From positions 10,646,359-10,710,358 of the forward strand of contig NC_092578.1 in the NCBI RefSeq assembly GCF_037975245.1: a stretch of DNA of 64,000 nucleotides. Reading direction: 5' to 3'. The DNA is from Apostichopus japonicus (Eukaryota > Echinodermata > Holothuroidea > Aspidochirotida > Stichopodidae). The number at the start of each line of letters is the position of its first letter. The first letter of the stretch is position 1. The translations under genes were made by a program, and so were the position numbers. This document shows, one piece after another, positions 62,201 through 64,000 of the stretch. Below the pieces are notes generated by a model. It searched no databases. It was not told the origin of the DNA and saw nothing but the letters and a program-made list of their open reading frames with translations.

Positions 62201-62396
62201 CCTCACATATGATCAAATTGGGATACACCAATGTGAACCACTCAAAGGTACAACTGCATCTGTTTCTACATTGTACTTACTGGTAATGTTGCAAAATTAT
62301 TCACAGATTTAGATTGAACTGGCATGGCATTGCTGTCGTCTGCCTCATCACTGAAGTTAAGTGTTTGCAGTTTTTTAATGTACTCCTCGTCTAAAT
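35072..62396 (-). CDS. FBXL4: FBXL4-like F-box and leucine-rich-repeat protein (partial; 9 located exons)
   Basis: Minus-strand gene with coding segments at 62281-62396, 57840-57980, 53153-53262, 49456-49582, 48068-48160, 46705-46812, 45691-45777, 43982-44086 and 35072-35204. All have consensus splice sites and, apart from the 57840/53262 link, matching phases (1-0, 0-0, 2-1, 1-2, then 2-2 onward). The product has an F-box beginning LPRELISLIFSKLDFIDLC and containing LDLQPYW, then cysteine-type LRRs, ending LDVSFCKQISDEDV...SIKKS. As I recall the family, LQPYW after the F-box, LEELD.GWC, FDILGT.YVSP and the terminal LLDVSFC...IKKS all fit FBXL4. FBXL4 is a substrate receptor of an SCF ubiquitin ligase at the mitochondrial outer membrane that limits mitophagy by turning over BNIP3/NIX. 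The N-terminal discoidin-like region would lie beyond 64 kb. One exon between the F-box and the LRR at 53.2 kb is not located. Confidence 0.9.
36990..37740. repeat. satellite-like array, ~125-145 bp monomers, ending in (CA)n and a hairpin
   Basis: About five monomers share ATACCAAGTTTGAAGTTCAA (37094, 37234, 37378, 37506, 37633), CTTCTTGAGATATTGTGTTT and TGACCTTTGACCTCC. The array closes with a (CA)n tract (37703-37730). Lies in the FBXL4 intron. Confidence 0.85.
37741..37760. repeat. perfect hairpin at the end of a (CA)n-bearing element
   Basis: GATTCCTT-AGGC-AAGGAATC is an 8-bp perfect stem. Hairpins in the same position relative to (CA)n occur at 42404-42421 and, less perfectly, at 33788-33821. 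Confidence 0.7.
39918..40578. repeat. 35-bp minisatellite, about 18 copies
   Basis: The unit reads TCTAGAATGCAATGCTCAGC then CTGGCATATCCCCTG, with 33-bp variants lacking CT. TCTAGA (XbaI-like) recurs in most copies. The 3' third is more homogeneous than the 5' third. It lies in the last FBXL4 intron; the minus-strand frame here is a product of the repeat. Confidence 0.95.
43982..44086 (-). CDS. FBXL4: FBXL4-like exon (LRR)
   Basis: 105 bp, phase 2-2, acceptor TTGTTCACCGGATAG and donor GTGAGT. Encodes DSDIEAIASHCNDLEQFDIL followed by GTNYVSPSSVER, one LRR close to the penultimate repeat of FBXL4. Confidence 0.92.
44356..45463. mobile_element. foldback-like element with inverted arms of 22-bp tandem repeats
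   Basis: The left arm (44356-44515) starts GGTCACTTCGCC and carries about six copies of CATTTCGCCCAACCAGCCTG+GT. The right arm (45283-45463) is its reverse complement, about eight copies, ending GGCGAAGTGACC. The core (44516-45282) contains four to five copies of a second repeat with TTCCTTAATATTCGG, GTAACGTTAAC and TTCCCGAACGTTT. No transposase. It sits inside an FBXL4 intron. The architecture matches foldback elements; no target duplication was identified. Confidence 0.85.
45691..45777 (-). CDS. FBXL4: FBXL4-like exon (LRR)
   Basis: 87 bp, phase 2-2, acceptor TTCGTTCCTCTGCAG and donor GTAGAC (weak). Encodes SQCFITLVQSCQKLKKLFLT, aligned with the GCF..L...LP.LQKLFLTA segment of FBXL4. Confidence 0.9.
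46705..46812 (-). CDS. FBXL4: FBXL4-like exon (LRR)
   Basis: 108 bp, phase 2-2, acceptor CTATTTCTCCAG and donor GTAAGT. Encodes NLKSLNFWRAKGLTAEGVDY... and LEELDIGWC, the Cys codon being completed across the splice junction. Confidence 0.93.
47070..47246 (+). pseudogene. Penelope-like element endonuclease C-terminus (degenerate)
   Basis: The plus-strand frame reads VVGEHFNLPNHAINDM, a stop, then REKLWMQHLRTIQPHALNIQ before TAA. HFN.P.H...D and RE..WM..L.T..P.GLN are conserved at the end of Penelope-like GIY-YIG endonucleases. Two internal stops show it is dead. A pyrimidine-rich tract and a ribozyme-like motif follow downstream, as in such elements. It is on the opposite strand to FBXL4, in an intron. 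Confidence 0.75.
47579..47617 (+). ncRNA. degenerate minimal hammerhead-ribozyme motif of a Penelope-like element
   Basis: The order is stem I GCCT, core CTGAAGA, stem II GATCCT-gct-AGGATC (six perfect pairs), CAAAC, GTC, then AGGC closing stem I. Penelope-like elements are known to carry hammerheads with a minimal stem III of the form GAAAC-GTC. Here the conserved G of GAAA is C (47606), so self-cleavage is probably lost. Confidence 0.7.
48068..48160 (-). CDS. FBXL4: FBXL4-like exon (LRR)
   Basis: 93 bp, phase 2-2, acceptor TGTTTATTCCAG. Two overlapping donors (GTAAGTAAGTG) exist; only the downstream one keeps phase 2 with the next exon. Encodes ANPGLQHLNVGNVITIQDFD and LIASSLGKYC. Confidence 0.92.
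49456..49582 (-). CDS. FBXL4: FBXL4-like exon (LRR)
   Basis: 127 bp, phase 1-2, acceptor CACTCTGCTTCAG and donor GTGAGT. Encodes LNLSSSLNANNSYICISHLS and SLTSLDLYRSSIDDNSLTEII. A nearer acceptor (TTTGTATTAG, 49530/49531) was rejected because it breaks phase with the upstream exon. Confidence 0.9.
50769..52111. mobile_element. PIF/Harbinger-like non-autonomous element
   Basis: The ends AGGCCCTGTCAAATCTCATC and its imperfect complement (AGGCTCTGTCACATCTCACC) form an inverted repeat of about 30 bp. TTA flanks both sides (50766-50768 and 52112-52114), the 3-bp TWA target duplication of this superfamily. Long subterminal stretches repeat AACGGA/TCCGTT in opposite orientation. A plus-strand frame at 51173-51469 encodes an acidic VTEEE repeat of unknown meaning. 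It lies in an FBXL4 intron. Confidence 0.75.
51173..51469 (+). CDS. hypothetical 98-residue Glu/Thr-rich frame inside the Harbinger-like element
   Basis: It starts MTKGMSNTGSKGKRNTKRTA and continues with three VTEEE/ATEEE repeats. It has a basic N-terminus and an acidic middle. There is no homologous domain I can name and no second element protein nearby. It may be a relic of an element-coded protein or a chance frame through GAAGAAGTCACA repeats. Confidence 0.25.
   Translation: MTKGMSNTGSKGKRNTKRTAASIVAPTSQDASVTEEEVTEEEVTEEEATETEVTVLEGSEEVEAAPGGTTQEIQKASSLSSVASDVLDVGFNDKHLCL
53153..53262 (-). CDS. FBXL4: FBXL4-like exon (LRR)
   Basis: 110 bp, phase 2-1, acceptor CTTTCTGCATAG and donor GTAAGT. 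Encodes LIADCGTDLQVLRIQGCSFA and LDNILLQVAANCEHLL, the early LRR of FBXL4. Confidence 0.9.
54965..55910. repeat. satellite array, ~145-bp monomer, seven copies, with DR1-like motifs
   Basis: Monomers share TTTCACAATTTGACCCCTGG, TGACCCCAAATGACCTTTG, ACAATAGGCTTCTTG and TACTTCTACACACTAAATAT. Perfect TGACCT-T-TGACCT occurs at 55140, 55725 and 55870. Same superfamily as 36990-37740. FBXL4 intron, non-coding. Confidence 0.9.
57840..57980 (-). CDS. FBXL4: FBXL4-like exon (F-box)
   Basis: 141 bp, phase 0-0, acceptor CCTTTATCCAACAG and donor GTAAGC. Encodes RELISLIFSKLDFIDLCRAA then RTCTLFRDHCYD and LDLQPYWHM. This is the F-box, the Skp1-binding module, with the LP supplied by the preceding exon. 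Confidence 0.93.
58521..59205. repeat. 39-bp minisatellite, about 17 copies, each with CCCGGG
   Basis: The unit is GAAATTAAACTTATCCCGGG then TATATTTCATATTCACGGC. Sub-variants (AAATTTAAACTAATC, and an ACAGTA insertion at three places) form a patchy higher-order pattern. Unit length is a multiple of three, so open frames of a 13-residue repeat arise on both strands; these are not genes. Confidence 0.95.
60020..60647. mobile_element. MITE with TTAA target sites (piggyBac-like)
   Basis: A perfect 15-bp inverted repeat AGCAGCATTTTGCGT / ACGCAAAATGCTGCT is flanked by TTAA on both sides (60016-60019 and 60648-60651). TTAA duplication is the piggyBac signature, although TA (Tc1/mariner-like) would also fit. 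628 bp, no transposase. FBXL4 intron. Confidence 0.8.
60740..61855. repeat. two diverged copies of an interspersed repeat
   Basis: 60740-60890 and 61690-61850 align loosely (TTCTCCTTGCTTTAAAGTTG vs TTCTTCTTGTTTAAAGTGGT, then a shared CATCAAA.TGAC). Short local duplications occur at 61095-61145 and 61558-61590. Function unknown. Confidence 0.45.
62281..62396 (-). CDS. FBXL4: FBXL4-like exon (pre-F-box linker)
   Basis: 116 bp, phase 1-0, acceptor TTTTTTTCCAG and donor GTAAGT. Encodes an acidic linker (DEEYIKKLQTLNFSDEADDS) and ends NNFATLP, whose LP begins the F-box consensus completed by the next exon. The exon before it is not visible in 62.4-64 kb. Confidence 0.85.
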
Positions 62397-64000
62397 CTGG
62401 AAAAAAACATTAATAGTAAAGCAACCAGTAATATTAAACCCACTTGGATAAGCTCTGTCAACAGCAATGCAACACTTTTAATTTATGTAGAGATTAAGAG
62501 GCGAGACTAGGTTTTCATACTCAGATCCAGATAATGTGGAGGAACTACCATTGCAATTCAGTCCAGCATTAGAAAGGGCAAACAGGAAGAAGTCTAAAGA
62601 GTCTCATAAACTGGATTGCAACATAATTAGGAACATTGTCAAAAAAAGCATGCACAACAAACAAAGTTTCATTTCACAATTAACATTTGGTGGAACTTGG
62701 AAGCCATATTTCAAGGAGTAACAAAGTAAACGTTATTGGTTACAAAATGTATGTGGAACTGGCCAGATGTACTGTAGTATGAAAGTTGTTTCCAAAAGCC
62801 AGAGTTGATAAAACTGTTTAGGATGGAACCAGCCCACAGGGAATCAATTCTTAAGGAGTACATCTTGGGAATTTGAAATGTTTCCAGAAAGGAAAGGGTA
62901 TTTCCACGAGCATGCCCAGAATTTAGGGTTAAATTGTGTTCCTCCCTGAGGATACAGGGATAAAACATCAAACAATGTTGTAGCTGGCTTTGAGATAGAC
63001 TGAACAACAAGATAAGGACAATAAATGAACCAAGTACATAGAGAACACATACCTCCCAATACTGGCAAGAAACTAGGCTCTAACAACTAACCTGCCTATC
63101 ACATGACCACCAAGGGAGGGAAAACATGAATTACAGTACATGAACAAGTTACATCATACATGTTATAAAATACTAGGAATGATGAGGAGGGACATACCAA
63201 CAAAAGTGCTTGTGTACTCAATAAGGTGATTTACATACCAAATAGGAAGTTCATTCACCATGTATTTTTTTAGTTACTGTGATTACACAAGCTTAGCAAA
63301 GCTCATAAGCTTCTTTGGTCAGAAATGCCTAAATGCATTTCCACTTTTGTGTTTATTTTAAGCCAACTTACGTTACCCTTAACAACGTAACATTACAAAA
63401 CAAGTACATGGGCTATTGTATGGTGAGTACCAATTCCTGTATCAAACACAACATATTTTATCATTTAAAGACATGTTAACTACATAATATAATCAGCATT
63501 TTATAATTTATTAGTACCAAGTGCAATTTCAATTTTTTGATAATTTTGTTCTACCTGTTGAATGTTTTTTCTAACACTGACAAACAGTGCAGACCTGACT
63601 TCACAGGGGAGATATCCAAGCCATGCTTGGGGCTGTCATTTTGTAAAACTTTGATGTCATAGAGCCACTAGGGTCTAAAACCTTTTACTTTCTCTGTTTT
63701 TCTTTACATATTTTCAAGGTAGAACATTAAACAGTTTTGCAACTGAAACCATTACCATCACTAGGTCATGTTTAAAAACTTTGATATTGTTGATTTAGCA
63801 TTTGCAAAATATACCTCCATTACAGAAAATACAAACATTTAGTATTAAACAAAGAAAGATATATATAAAACTTGACGCACAAGTACTTCAATAGTGTGAT
63901 CTGACCTGTGTGTACGAAGGAGCATTAAATCTGTGATATCACCTAAGAGATAAAATACTTTCCTAGCTAGTTTAGGAGGTTGTTCATCACAGTTATCTCT
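62397..64000. other. FBXL4 intron; no further exon supported
   Basis: No discoidin-domain exon could be recognised. A frame at the extreme right end (minus strand, 63906-64000) is open and has a good acceptor, but its phase does not fit the 62396 exon. Confidence 0.4.

Noticed and set aside
63906-63942. Possible further upstream FBXL4 exon at the window edge
   Set aside because: Good splice signals, but the only frame with the required phase-1 end contains a stop, and the residues do not resemble FBXL4.

Overview
The window is AT-rich animal nuclear DNA. It has GT-AG introns with pyrimidine-rich acceptors, long introns, many non-autonomous transposons, minisatellites and a conserved metazoan gene (an FBXL4 homologue) spread over more than 27 kb. 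The repeat content (poly-G/C-rich hAT MITEs, Penelope-like elements, TGACCTTTGACCT-bearing satellites) suggests a marine invertebrate, possibly an echinoderm such as a sea cucumber. That taxon guess is weak.

Layout. 1-905: decayed non-LTR retrotransposon reverse transcriptase on the minus strand, broken by an element with long inverted repeats (908-2187). 2.4-3.3 kb: small MITEs and a GC-rich tandem repeat. 4.8-14.5 kb: a plus-strand gene dominated by one exon of about 8.1 kb with no introns, coding for roughly 2,700 residues, most of it 13 tandem copies of a 173-residue coiled-coil repeat. Good splice signals in matching phase link it to a 72-bp exon upstream and a 189-bp exon downstream. 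15-25.7 kb: a graveyard of nested hAT-type elements whose 8-bp target duplications can still be read, including a three-level nest. 25.7-35 kb: mostly featureless DNA, with a tRNA-derived SINE-like head and (CA)n-bearing repeats.

35.07-62.4 kb: an FBXL4-like F-box/leucine-rich-repeat gene on the minus strand. Nine exons were located by hand and their phases agree, except that one exon between the F-box and the first located LRR was not confidently found. The 5' half of the gene (N-terminal discoidin-like region) lies beyond 64 kb. Its introns hold a foldback-like element with arms made of inverted 22-bp repeats (44.36-45.46 kb), a Penelope-like fragment with a hammerhead-ribozyme-like 3' motif (47.07-47.62 kb), a Harbinger-like element with TTA target duplication (50.77-52.11 kb), a TTAA-flanked MITE (60.02-60.65 kb), two minisatellites (39.9-40.6 and 58.5-59.2 kb) and satellite arrays carrying DR1 nuclear-receptor half-site pairs.

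The two genes show no functional link. The FBXL4 homologue is predicted to act in mitochondrial quality control. The giant repeat protein has no family I recognise and is the most novel item here.
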